In this document: piece after piece, positions 22,710 to 31,120 of the stretch | Position numbering within the stretch: position 1 is the first letter of the stretch | Layout of the letters: every line of letters begins with the position of its first letter | NCBI RefSeq assembly: GCF_019645855.1 | Contig: NZ_CP080999.1 | Coordinates: 1,674,001-1,738,000, forward strand | Reading direction: 5' to 3' | Length of the DNA: 64,000 nucleotides | Origin: Mycobacterium malmoense | GTDB lineage: Bacteria > Actinomycetota > Actinomycetes > Mycobacteriales > Mycobacteriaceae | Program-made: the position numbers and the translations under genes | Notes under the pieces: generated by a model | What the model was told of the DNA's origin: nothing | What the model saw: only the letters and a program-made list of their open reading frames with translations | Databases searched by the model: none

Positions 22710-23309
22710 ATGACGCGGCAGCACAGCAGATCATGGATCCGGGGCGCAGCGCCACGGTCAGCCGCGCCGATGACGGTCGACATCACGCGGCTCGGGCGGC
22801 GCCCGGGAGCGATGGTCACCCTCCGTGACACCGTGCCCAGCCCGTCGCGCATCGGACTGCAGATGATCGCGATCGACCGGGGCGCCCCGCTGGAACTGGA
22901 CTTGCGGGTCGAGTCGGTGTCCGAAGGGGTGTTGGTGACCGGGACGGTGGCCGCGCCCACCGTCGGCGAATGCGCCCGTTGCCTGATCGAGGTCAACGGG
23001 CGCGTGCAAGTCGGGTTGACCGAGCTGTTCGCGTACCCGGACAGCGCGACCGAGGCGACCACCGAGGACGACGAGGTCGGTCACATCGTCAACGACACCA
23101 TCGACCTCGAGCAGCCGATCATCGACGCCGTCGCGCTGGACCTGCCGTTCTCGCCGGTGTGCCGGCCGGATTGCCCGGGGTTGTGCCCGGAGTGCGGCGT
23201 TCGGCTCGCCGCCGAGCCCGGCCATCACCATGACCGCATCGATCCGCGGTGGGCTAAGTTGGCCGAGATGCTCGATCCTAGGCCCGACACGTCGCGGGGT
23301 AAGTGGTGA
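22710..23309 (+). CDS. YceD/DUF177 family protein (Rv2926c)
   Basis: 199 residues; M. tuberculosis Rv2926c is about 207. The domain has the two cysteine pairs expected of the family: CARC about residue 88 and CRPDCPGLCPEC about 151-162, which probably bind zinc. YceD proteins are linked to 23S rRNA/ribosome biogenesis in other bacteria. In this genome it sits directly before rnc, fitting an RNA-processing operon. Its end overlaps the rnc start by up to 7 nt. The first 20 residues are basic and poorly conserved, so the start could lie at the later Met (MTVDITRLG). Confidence 0.9.
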   Translation: MTRQHSRSWIRGAAPRSAAPMTVDITRLGRRPGAMVTLRDTVPSPSRIGLQMIAIDRGAPLELDLRVESVSEGVLVTGTVAAPTVGECARCLIEVNGRVQVGLTELFAYPDSATEATTEDDEVGHIVNDTIDLEQPIIDAVALDLPFSPVCRPDCPGLCPECGVRLAAEPGHHHDRIDPRWAKLAEMLDPRPDTSRGKW

Positions 23310-24028
23310 CCTCGCGGCAACTTCTGTTGGATGCGCTCGGCGTCGACCTGCCTGAGGAGCTGCTCTCGCTGGCGCTGACGCACCGCAGCTACGCCTACGA
23401 ACACGGCGGGTTGCCGACCAACGAGCGCCTGGAATTCCTGGGCGACGCCGTCCTGGGCCTGACCATCACCGACGAGCTTTATCATCGTCATCCCGACCGT
23501 TCCGAGGGCGACCTGGCCAAACTGCGGGCCAGCGTGGTCAACACCCAGGCGTTGGCCGACGTCGCGCGCAACCTCTCCGACGAGGGGCTCGGCGTTTACC
23601 TGTTGCTGGGGCGGGGCGAGGAGAACACCGGCGGGGCCGACAAGTCCAGCATCCTGGCCGACGGCATGGAATCGCTGCTGGGCGCCATCTATCTGCAGCA
23701 TGGAATCGACACGGCGCGCGAGGTGATCCTGCGGCTGTTCGGCGCGCTGCTGGACGCCGCGCCCACGCTGGGAGCCGGGCTGGACTGGAAGACCAGCCTG
23801 CAGGAGCTGACGGCCGCGCGCGGCATGGGCGCGCCGTCCTACGTGCTCACCTCCACCGGACCGGACCACGACAAGGAATTCACCGCGGTGGTCGTCGTGA
23901 TGGACACCGAATACGGGTCGGGCGTGGGCCGCTCCAAGAAAGAGGCCGAGCAGAAGGCCGCGTCAGCGGCGTGGAAGACGCTGGAAGCCCTGGAAGTGCT
24001 GGACACCGCGGGAAAAACGTCCGTCTAG
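23303..24028 (+). CDS. rnc: Ribonuclease III
   Basis: Double-strand-specific endoribonuclease that processes rRNA precursors and other structured RNAs. 241 residues (M. tuberculosis 240). Catalytic signature NERLEFLGDAVLG about 41-53 and the second acidic site ADGMESLLGAIYL, then a C-terminal dsRNA-binding domain (SLQELTAARG to GRSKKEAEQKAA). Start is GTG 23303 or the next codon GTG 23306, which would give a GTGA overlap with the upstream stop. The stop at 24028 abuts the mutM ATG (TAGATG), so the two are one transcription unit. Confidence 0.96.
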   Translation: MVTSRQLLLDALGVDLPEELLSLALTHRSYAYEHGGLPTNERLEFLGDAVLGLTITDELYHRHPDRSEGDLAKLRASVVNTQALADVARNLSDEGLGVYLLLGRGEENTGGADKSSILADGMESLLGAIYLQHGIDTAREVILRLFGALLDAAPTLGAGLDWKTSLQELTAARGMGAPSYVLTSTGPDHDKEFTAVVVVMDTEYGSGVGRSKKEAEQKAASAAWKTLEALEVLDTAGKTSV

Positions 24029-24871
24029 ATGCCCGAACTGCCCGAAGTCGAGGTGGTGCGCCGCGGCTTGCAGGCCCATGTGGTGGGCAAGACGATCACG
24101 GCGGTCCGGGTGCATCATCCGCGCGCGGTGCGCCGGCACGAGGCCGGGCCCGCCGACCTGACCGCCCGGCTGCTCGGCGCGCGGATCACCGCGACCGATC
24201 GGCGCGGCAAGTACCTGTGGCTGCTGCTCGACGGCGATACCGCGCTCGTCGTTCACCTCGGCATGAGCGGGCAGATGCTGCTGGGTGCCGTCCCGCGCGC
24301 CGACCACGTCCGCATTTCCGCCCTGCTCGACGACGGCACCGTGCTGAGCTTCGCCGACCAGCGCACCTTCGGCGGGTGGCTGCTCGCCGATCTGGTGACC
24401 GTGGACGGCAGCGTGGTGCCTCTGCCCGTCGCCCACTTGGCGCGCGACCCGCTGGACCCCCGGTTCGACGCCGGCGCGGTGGTAAAGGTGTTGCGGCGCA
24501 AGCACTCCGAGCTGAAGCGCCAGCTGCTGGACCAGACCGTCGTCTCCGGCATCGGCAACATCTACGCCGATGAGGCGCTGTGGCGGGCCAAGGTGCACGG
24601 CGCGCGGATCGCCGCCACGCTGAGCCGCCGCCGGCTGACCGCCGTCCTGGACGCCGCCGCCGACGTGATGCGCGACGCGCTGGCCAAGGGCGGGACCTCG
24701 TTCGACTCGCTGTATGTCAACGTCAACGGCGAGTCGGGCTACTTCGACCGATCGCTGGACGCCTACGGCCGCGACGGCGAAGGCTGCCGGCGCTGCGGCG
24801 CGGTGATGCGCCGGGAAAAGTTCATGAACCGCTCGTCGTTCTACTGCCCGCGCTGCCAGCGGCGGCCCTAG
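24029..24871 (+). CDS. mutM: Formamidopyrimidine-DNA glycosylase
   Basis: Bifunctional glycosylase/AP lyase that removes 8-oxoguanine and FapyG. Starts MPELPEVE, giving the catalytic N-terminal Pro and Glu3 after Met removal; RRGKYLW holds the conserved Lys; the helix-two-turn-helix has GIGNIYADEALW; the C-terminal zinc finger has CRRCGAV and CPRCQ. 280 residues. ATG follows the rnc stop with no gap. Called fpg in M. tuberculosis. Confidence 0.97.
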   Translation: MPELPEVEVVRRGLQAHVVGKTITAVRVHHPRAVRRHEAGPADLTARLLGARITATDRRGKYLWLLLDGDTALVVHLGMSGQMLLGAVPRADHVRISALLDDGTVLSFADQRTFGGWLLADLVTVDGSVVPLPVAHLARDPLDPRFDAGAVVKVLRRKHSELKRQLLDQTVVSGIGNIYADEALWRAKVHGARIAATLSRRRLTAVLDAAADVMRDALAKGGTSFDSLYVNVNGESGYFDRSLDAYGRDGEGCRRCGAVMRREKFMNRSSFYCPRCQRRP

Positions 24872-24883
24872 CTTTTTTTGCGC

Positions 24884-24941
24884 CGAGCGTGCGTGTTTGC
24901 ACACGACACGCCGGCGCAGCGTGTCATTCTGCGCACGCTCG
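24884..24941. repeat. Intergenic palindrome A (hairpin after mutM)
   Basis: Outer arms of 10 bp (CGAGCGTGCG at 24884-24893 and its complement at 24932-24941) and inner arms of 7 bp (24905-24911 and 24919-24925). A run of seven T lies just before it (24873-24879), next to the mutM stop. Same subfamily as palindrome D near 46544. It sits between two genes reading the same way and may end the rnc-mutM message. Confidence 0.6.
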
Positions 24942-24986
24942 TGGGGTCTCTGAGGGTCAGTCTGGGGGTCAAGTAGAAAGAAAGGC

Positions 24987-25412
24987 ATGACGCAACTGTG
25001 GGTGGAACGCACCGGATCGCGCCGCTATACGGGGCATAGCTCTCGCGGCGCGCAGGTGCTCGTCGGCTCCGAGGACGTCGACGGGGTGTTCACCCCCGGC
25101 GAGCTGCTCAAGATCGCACTCGCCGCATGCAGCGGCATGTCCACCGACGAGCCGCTGGCCCGCCGCCTCGGCGACGACTACCGGGCGGTGGTCAGGGTGT
25201 CCGGCGCCGCCGACCGCGAGCAGGAGCGCTATCCGCTGCTCGAGGAGACCCTCGAGGTCGACCTATCCGGATTGTCCGAGGACGAGAAGCAACGCGTGCT
25301 GGTCGTCGTCAACCGTGCCGTCGACCTGGTCTGCACCGTGGGGCGCACGCTGAAGTCCGGCACCGCCGTCGACTTCGAGGTCGTCTCCGAGACAAACCAT
25401 GCCGGAGCCTGA
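24987..25412 (+). CDS. OsmC/Ohr family protein (Rv2923c)
   Basis: 141 residues, OsmC-fold thiol peroxidase type. The two cysteines expected of the family are present: LAACSGMS about residue 48 and DLVCTVGRTL about 110; in OsmC/Ohr enzymes these reduce organic hydroperoxides. M. tuberculosis Rv2923c has about the same length. GAAAGAAAGG precedes the ATG as a ribosome site. It overlaps acyP by 14 nt, so both come from one message. Confidence 0.9.
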   Translation: MTQLWVERTGSRRYTGHSSRGAQVLVGSEDVDGVFTPGELLKIALAACSGMSTDEPLARRLGDDYRAVVRVSGAADREQERYPLLEETLEVDLSGLSEDEKQRVLVVVNRAVDLVCTVGRTLKSGTAVDFEVVSETNHAGA

Positions 25413-25695
25413 CGTCCGGCTGACCGCCTGGGTGCACGGCGCGGTCCAAGGCGTTGGTTTTCGCTGGTGGACCCGCTGCCGGGCGCTCGAGCTGGGTCTC
25501 ACCGGGTACGCCGCCAACCGGGCCGACGGCCGCGTGCTGGTGGTGGCGCAGGGACCACGCGAGGCCGGCGAGAAACTGCTGGAGCTGCTGCGGGGCGGCG
25601 GCGCCTCGTGGCCTGCCAGGCCGGGCCGCGTCGACAACGTCGTCGCCGACTTTTCGCCGGCAGCGGAGAGCTTCACCGGCTTCGTCGAGCGCTGA
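25399..25695 (+). CDS. acyP: Acylphosphatase
   Basis: Small enzyme hydrolysing acyl-phosphates. 98 residues. Motif 1 HGAVQGVGFRWWTR (about 13-26) holds the catalytic Arg, and YAANRADGRV (about 37-46) holds the catalytic Asn. ATG lies inside the end of the OsmC gene in another frame. A perfect 21-bp hairpin follows 40 nt downstream. Confidence 0.93.
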   Translation: MPEPDVRLTAWVHGAVQGVGFRWWTRCRALELGLTGYAANRADGRVLVVAQGPREAGEKLLELLRGGGASWPARPGRVDNVVADFSPAAESFTGFVER

Positions 25696-25734
25696 AACGG
25701 CGGTTTGCCGGCGGCCGGGCAGCGCCCGTCTCGC

Positions 25735-25790
25735 CGAGCGTCACGCTGGCGTGGCGTCGAGCGCTCACTGCCACGCCAGCGTGACGCTCG
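25735..25790. terminator. Perfect 21-bp palindrome B (after acyP)
   Basis: Arms 25735-25755 and 25770-25790 are exact complements around a 14-base loop. No T-tract follows. Such hairpins without U-tract act as mycobacterial intrinsic terminators (the TRIT class). It would end the OsmC-acyP message before smc. Confidence 0.6.
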
Positions 25791-25928
25791 CGGGAGCCGC
25801 GACGCCAACCGCCCCGCCTTCCAGTGACTCGTGAGGCCGCTGTGGCCAGTGCGTCGACCCGCGGGCGACCGGCACATTTCGGGTGACCCGACACCACGCG
25901 GGGAGCGTGGGCCCGGCAATTTGAGCGG

Positions 25929-25934
25929 TAGTCT
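25929..25934 (+). promoter_or_regulatory. Possible -10 box of smc
   Basis: TAGTCT lies 8 nt before the smc ATG, with no Shine-Dalgarno sequence between. A leaderless or nearly leaderless start is suggested. Confidence 0.4.
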
Positions 25935-25942
25935 GGCACGCC

Positions 25943-28900
25943 ATGTACCTCAAGAGTCTGACGCTGAAGGGCTTCAAGTCCTTCGCCTCGCCGACGACTC
26001 TGCGCTTCGAGCCGGGCATCACAGCCGTCGTCGGGCCCAACGGTTCCGGCAAGTCCAACGTCGTCGACGCCCTGGCGTGGGTCATGGGCGAGCAGGGAGC
26101 AAAGACGCTGCGCGGCGGAAAGATGGAAGACGTCATCTTCGCCGGCACCTCGTCGCGGGCCCCGCTGGGCCGCGCCGAGGTCACCGTCACCATCGACAAC
26201 TCCGACAACGCGCTGCCGATCGAGTACGCCGAGGTGTCGATCACGCGGCGGATGTTCCGCGACGGCGCCAGCGAATACGAAATCAACGGCGCCAGTTGCC
26301 GTTTGATGGATATCCAGGAGCTGCTGAGCGACTCCGGCATCGGCCGCGAGATGCACGTCATCGTGGGGCAGGGCAAGCTCGACCAGATCTTGCAGTCGCG
26401 GCCCGAGGATCGCCGCACGTTCATCGAGGAAGCCGCCGGGGTGCTCAAGCACCGCAAGCGTAAGGAGAAGGCGCTCCGCAAACTCGATGCGATGTCGGCG
26501 AACCTGGCCCGGCTCACCGACCTGACCACCGAGCTGCGCCGCCAGCTCAAGCCGCTCGGGCGTCAGGCCGAAATGGCGCAGCGGGCCGCAAAAATCCAGG
26601 CCGACCTGCGCGACGCCCGGTTGCGGCTGGCCGCCGACGACCTGGTCGGCCGGCAAACCGAGCGCGACGCCATCTTCGAGGCCGAGGCCACCCTGCGCCG
26701 CGAGCACGACGAGGCCGCATCGCGCCTGGCCGTGGCGTCCGAGGAGTTGGCCGCGCACGAGGCGGCGCTCGCCGAGCTCTCGGTTCGCGCCGAGTCGGTG
26801 CAGCACACCTGGTTCGGGCTGTCCGCCCTGGCCGAGCGCGTGGCCGCCACAGTGCGCATCGCCACCGAACGCGCCGCCCATCTCGACGTGGAGCCGGTGG
26901 CAACAAGCGACACCGACCCCAGAAAACCCGAGGAGCTGGAGGCCGAGGCCGAACGGGTGGCGATCACCGAGCAGTGCCTGCTGGCGGAGCTGGCCGCCGC
27001 GCGCAGCGGGCTGGATGCGGCCCGCGCCGAGCTGGCCGAGCGCGAACGCGAGGCCGCCGAGACCGACCGGGCCCACCTGGCGGCGGTCCGGGCGGAGGCG
27101 GACCGCCGCGAGGGTTTGGCGCGGCTGGCCGGCCAGGTGGAGACCATGCGGGCGCGCGTCGAATCGATCGACGACAGCGTGGCGCGGCTGTCCGAACGCA
27201 TCGAGCAGGCCGCTGTCCGCGCGCAGCAGACCAAGGCCGAGTTCGAAACCGTGCAGGCACGCGTCGGTGAGCTGGACCAGGGCGAGATGGGCCTGGACGA
27301 GCACCACGAGCGGACCGTGGCCGCGCTGCGGCTGGCCGACGAACGCGTCGCCGAACTGCAGGCCGCCGAACGAAACGCCGAACGCCAGGTGGCGTCGCTG
27401 CGGGCGCGCATCGACGCGCTCTCGGTGGGGCTCGAGCGCAAGAACGGCGCGGCCTGGCTTGCGCAAAACCACACCGGCACTGGGCTTTTCGGCCCGATCG
27501 CCAAGCTGGTCAAGGTTCGGTCCGGCTACGAGGCGGCGCTGGCCGCGGTGCTCGGGTCGGCGGCCGACGCGCTGGCCGCCGAAAGCTTCGGCGCCGCCCG
27601 TTCCGCGGTCGCCGCGCTCAAGGCGGCCGACGGGGGCCGCGCGGCCCTCGTCCTGGGCGACTGGCCGGCCCCGGAAGACGCCGCACCCGCGGCCGCCGAG
27701 CTGCCCGTTGGCGCCCGGTGGGCGCTCGACCTGGTCGAGGCCCCACCCCGGCTGCGCGGCGCGATGACCGCGATGTTGTCGGGCGTCGCGGTGGTCGACA
27801 ACCTGGGCGAAGCGCTGGACCTGGTGGCGACCCGCCCCCGGTTGCGTGCGGTCACGCTCGACGGTGACCTGGTGGGCGCGGGCTGGGTGAGCGGGGGTTC
27901 GGACCGCAAGCTGTCCACGCTGGAGCTCAGCTCGGAGATCGACAAGGCCGGCGGTGAGCTGGCCGCCGCGGAAGCGCAGGTCGCGCAGCTGACCGCCGCG
28001 CTGTCCGGCGCGCTGGCCGAGCAGGCCGCCCGCCAGGATTCCGCCGAGCAGGCGCTGGCTGCCCTCAACGAATCCGACACCGCCATCTCCGCGATGTACG
28101 AGCAGCTGGGCCGGCTCGGGCAGGAGGCCCGCGCGGCCAAAGAGGAGTGGAGCGTGCTGCTGCGGCAGCGCGAGGAGCTGGAAGCCGGGCGCGCGCGGAC
28201 CGTCGAAGAGGTCACCGAGCTCGAAACCCGGCTGCGCAACGCCCAGGAGACCCAGCATGTGCAGGCGGCGGAGCCGGTCGACCGGCAGCGGATCGCCGCC
28301 GCCGCCGAAAGCGCCCGCGGCGCCGAGGTGGAGGCCCGGCTGGCGGTGCGGACCGCCGAGGAGCGCGCCGACGCCGTGCGCGGGCGGGCGGACTCGCTGC
28401 GCCGCGCGGCGGCCGCCGCGCGGGAAGCCCGGCTGCGGGCGCAGCAGGCGCGCGCGGCGCGGCTGCGCGCGGCCGCCGTGGCCGCGGCGGTGGCCGACGC
28501 CGGGCGGCTGCTGGCGCGGCGGTTGGATCGGGTGGTTGAGGCGGCGTCGGCAATCCGCGACGCGCTGGTCGCCGAACGCCGGGAACGGTCGGCGGCGATG
28601 GCGGCGGTGCGCGACGAGGTGAACGCGCTGGGCGCCCGGGTGGCCGCGCTGACCGATTCGCTGCATCGCGACGAGGTGGCCAACGCCCAGGCGGCGTTGC
28701 GCATCGAGCAGCTCGAGCAGATGGCGCTCGAGCAGTTCGGCATGGCGCCGGCCGACCTGATCGCCGAGTACGGTCCGCAGGTGCCGCTCCCGCCGACGGA
28801 GCTCGAAATCGCCGAGTTCGAGCAGGCCCGGGAACGTGGCGAGCAGGTGATCGCGCCCGCCCCGATGCCGTATGACCGCCCCACCCAGGAGCGCCGCGCC

Positions 28901-29557
28901 AAACGCGCCGAGCGCGAGCTGGCGGAGCTGGGCAGGGTCAATCCGTTGGCGTTGGAGGAGTTCGCTGCGCTGGAGGAGCGCTACAACTATCTGTCCACCC
29001 AGCTCGAGGACGTCAAGGCCGCCCGCAAGGATCTGCTCGACGTCATCGCCGACGTCGATGCCCGCATCCTGCAGGTGTTCACCGACGCATTTGCCGACGT
29101 GGAACGCGAATTCGCCGACGTGTTCACGACGCTGTTCCCCGGCGGGGAGGGCCGGCTGCTGCTGACCGACCCCGACGACATGCTCGCCACCGGCATCGAG
29201 GTCCAGGCCCGTCCACCCGGCAAGAAGGTCACCCGGCTGTCTTTGCTGTCCGGCGGTGAGAAGGCGCTGACGGCGGTGGCGATGCTGGTGGCGATCTTCC
29301 GGGCCCGCCCGTCGCCGTTCTACATCATGGACGAGGTGGAGGCCGCCCTCGACGACACGAACCTGCGCCGGCTGATCGGCCTGTTCGAACAGCTGCGGGC
29401 CAAGTCGCAGATCATCATCATCACGCACCAGAAGCCGACGATGGAGGTCGCCGACGCGCTGTACGGCGTGACCATGCAGGGCGACGGCATCACCGCGGTA
29501 ATCTCGCAGCGGATGCGCGGCCAGCAGGTGGAGCAGCTGGTTTCGAGCTCTACCTAG
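25943..29557 (+). CDS. smc: Chromosome segregation/condensation ATPase SMC
   Basis: Condensin-type SMC protein that extrudes and organises DNA loops. 1204 residues (M. tuberculosis 1205). Walker A GPNGSGKSN at 31-39 in the N-terminal head; coiled coil to about 500; hinge about 505-640 (NHTGTGLFGPIAKLVKV onward); second coiled coil; C-terminal head with signature LSLLSGGEKALTA about 1100 and Walker B FYIMDEVEAALDD about 1130. Followed by ftsY, the order usual in actinobacteria. Confidence 0.97.
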   Translation: MYLKSLTLKGFKSFASPTTLRFEPGITAVVGPNGSGKSNVVDALAWVMGEQGAKTLRGGKMEDVIFAGTSSRAPLGRAEVTVTIDNSDNALPIEYAEVSITRRMFRDGASEYEINGASCRLMDIQELLSDSGIGREMHVIVGQGKLDQILQSRPEDRRTFIEEAAGVLKHRKRKEKALRKLDAMSANLARLTDLTTELRRQLKPLGRQAEMAQRAAKIQADLRDARLRLAADDLVGRQTERDAIFEAEATLRREHDEAASRLAVASEELAAHEAALAELSVRAESVQHTWFGLSALAERVAATVRIATERAAHLDVEPVATSDTDPRKPEELEAEAERVAITEQCLLAELAAARSGLDAARAELAEREREAAETDRAHLAAVRAEADRREGLARLAGQVETMRARVESIDDSVARLSERIEQAAVRAQQTKAEFETVQARVGELDQGEMGLDEHHERTVAALRLADERVAELQAAERNAERQVASLRARIDALSVGLERKNGAAWLAQNHTGTGLFGPIAKLVKVRSGYEAALAAVLGSAADALAAESFGAARSAVAALKAADGGRAALVLGDWPAPEDAAPAAAELPVGARWALDLVEAPPRLRGAMTAMLSGVAVVDNLGEALDLVATRPRLRAVTLDGDLVGAGWVSGGSDRKLSTLELSSEIDKAGGELAAAEAQVAQLTAALSGALAEQAARQDSAEQALAALNESDTAISAMYEQLGRLGQEARAAKEEWSVLLRQREELEAGRARTVEEVTELETRLRNAQETQHVQAAEPVDRQRIAAAAESARGAEVEARLAVRTAEERADAVRGRADSLRRAAAAAREARLRAQQARAARLRAAAVAAAVADAGRLLARRLDRVVEAASAIRDALVAERRERSAAMAAVRDEVNALGARVAALTDSLHRDEVANAQAALRIEQLEQMALEQFGMAPADLIAEYGPQVPLPPTELEIAEFEQARERGEQVIAPAPMPYDRPTQERRAKRAERELAELGRVNPLALEEFAALEERYNYLSTQLEDVKAARKDLLDVIADVDARILQVFTDAFADVEREFADVFTTLFPGGEGRLLLTDPDDMLATGIEVQARPPGKKVTRLSLLSGGEKALTAVAMLVAIFRARPSPFYIMDEVEAALDDTNLRRLIGLFEQLRAKSQIIIITHQKPTMEVADALYGVTMQGDGITAVISQRMRGQQVEQLVSSST

Positions 29558-29742
29558 ACGTCCGAGACGTCCGAGAGCGCTCGAATGTGAACTGACGGCT
29601 TTCGTCGTGCACTGAGGGCGGGATTTTGGCGATTGCTCCGCCCAGGAAGCACGCCCGAATCCCGGGATACACACTCAATGCCACGACGCGCACTCACTGC
29701 CCCCTAAACGCCGGCTAACCCGCGGCTGGAAGGATTGTCGGC

Positions 29743-30978
29743 GTGTCACAAGGTCTTTGGATCGCCATCGCGGTCGTCGCGGTTCTGGTCGTCATTGCCG
29801 CGCTGGTTTTTGGCCTGGTCCGCTACCGCCGGCGGAAGATCAGCCTGGCCCGGCCGCAACGCGACGCCATCGACCGCTCCGGCGGCTACACCGCGTCCTC
29901 GGGCATCACGTTCACCCAGGGCGTCGACACCAGTGGGCTGCCCGCGGTGGGTGACGACGCGACCGTTCCCCGGGACGCCCCGCGGCGCACGATCTCCGAC
30001 GTCGAACTCCCGGAACCCGAGCCGCCCGCACCGGAGGCCCGCGAAATCGAGGCCATCGCGCCGCCCGAGGGCCGGCTGGAGCGGCTGCGCGGGCGGCTGG
30101 CCAGGTCGCAGAACGCGTTCGGGCGCAGCGTGCTGGGCCTGCTCGGCGGCGGCGACCTGGACGAAGAGTCCTGGCAGGACGTCGAGGACACCCTGCTGGT
30201 CGCCGACCTGGGCCCGGTGGTCACCGAGTCGGTGATCTCGCAGCTGCGCAGCCGGCTGGCCGGCGGCAACGTGCGCACCGAGGCCGACGCGAAGGCCGTG
30301 CTCCGCGACGTGCTGATCAACGAGCTGCGACCGGACATGGACCGCTCGATCCGCGCCCTACCGCACGACGACCATCCCTCGGTGCTGCTGGTCGTCGGCG
30401 TCAACGGCACCGGCAAAACCACCACCGTCGGCAAGCTGGCGCGGGTCTTGGTGGCCGACGGGCGGCGCGTCGTGCTGGGTGCGGCCGACACCTTCCGGGC
30501 CGCGGCGGCCGATCAGCTGCAGACCTGGGCCTCCAGGGTGGGCGCCGAGGTGGTGCGCGGGGCCGAAGGCGCCGACCCGGCCTCGGTCGCGTTCGACGCC
30601 GTCGACGAGGGCATCGTCTCCGGCGCCGACGTCGTGGTCATCGACACCGCCGGGCGGCTGCACACCAAGGTCGGGCTGATGGACGAACTCGACAAGGTCA
30701 AGCGCGTGGTGAGCCGCCGGGCGTCTGTTGATGAGGTGCTGCTGGTGCTCGACGCCACCATCGGGCAGAACGGGCTGGCCCAGGCCCGGGTGTTCGCCGA
30801 CGTCGTCGACATCACCGGCGCGGTGCTGACCAAGCTGGACGGAACGGCCAAGGGCGGCATCGTTTTCCGCGTCCAGCAGGAGCTCGGGGTGCCGGTGAAA
30901 CTGGTCGGGCTCGGCGAAGGCCCCGACGATCTGGCGCCCTTCGAGCCCGCCGCGTTCGTGGACGCCCTGCTCGGCTGA
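29743..30978 (+). CDS. ftsY: Signal recognition particle receptor FtsY
   Basis: Membrane-associated SRP GTPase that docks ribosomes carrying membrane proteins. 411 residues (M. tuberculosis 422). One N-terminal membrane segment (LWIAIAVVAVLVVIAALVFG, 4-23) followed by RYRRRK, an acidic A region, then the NG domain with P-loop GVNGTGKTTTVGKLA about 217-231, DTAGR and TKLDGTAKGG. GTG start with GGAAGGA about 8 nt upstream. Its partner Ffh is at 38559. Confidence 0.96.
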   Translation: MSQGLWIAIAVVAVLVVIAALVFGLVRYRRRKISLARPQRDAIDRSGGYTASSGITFTQGVDTSGLPAVGDDATVPRDAPRRTISDVELPEPEPPAPEAREIEAIAPPEGRLERLRGRLARSQNAFGRSVLGLLGGGDLDEESWQDVEDTLLVADLGPVVTESVISQLRSRLAGGNVRTEADAKAVLRDVLINELRPDMDRSIRALPHDDHPSVLLVVGVNGTGKTTTVGKLARVLVADGRRVVLGAADTFRAAAADQLQTWASRVGAEVVRGAEGADPASVAFDAVDEGIVSGADVVVIDTAGRLHTKVGLMDELDKVKRVVSRRASVDEVLLVLDATIGQNGLAQARVFADVVDITGAVLTKLDGTAKGGIVFRVQQELGVPVKLVGLGEGPDDLAPFEPAAFVDALLG

Positions 30979-31002
30979 ATCCCTTACACGGCGAGTGGGA
31001 CG

Positions 31003-31040
31003 TTAATCCCACCGAAACACGGCGGCCCCACTGCCGAAAC
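31003..31040. promoter_or_regulatory. Possible GlnR site upstream of amt-glnB-glnD
   Basis: Two GAAAC half-sites (31014-31018 and 31036-31040) are exactly 22 bp apart, the spacing of successive GlnR boxes; TTAAT at 31003 partly fits the a-site of the first box. GlnR controls amt-glnB-glnD in mycobacteria. The second a-site is poor, so this is a candidate only. Confidence 0.45.
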
Positions 31041-31120
31041 AACCATTGCGCATGGTTCTGGATCAGGTCATCAGACGCATGTCTGACGGCCAGTTGTGGG
31101 CCGACCGGAGGTGATAGCGA

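Noticed and set aside
25673..29674. Minus-strand frame of 1333 codons opposite smc
   Set aside because: It mirrors smc across its length and shows no domain; smc itself is complete with Walker A, signature and Walker B.
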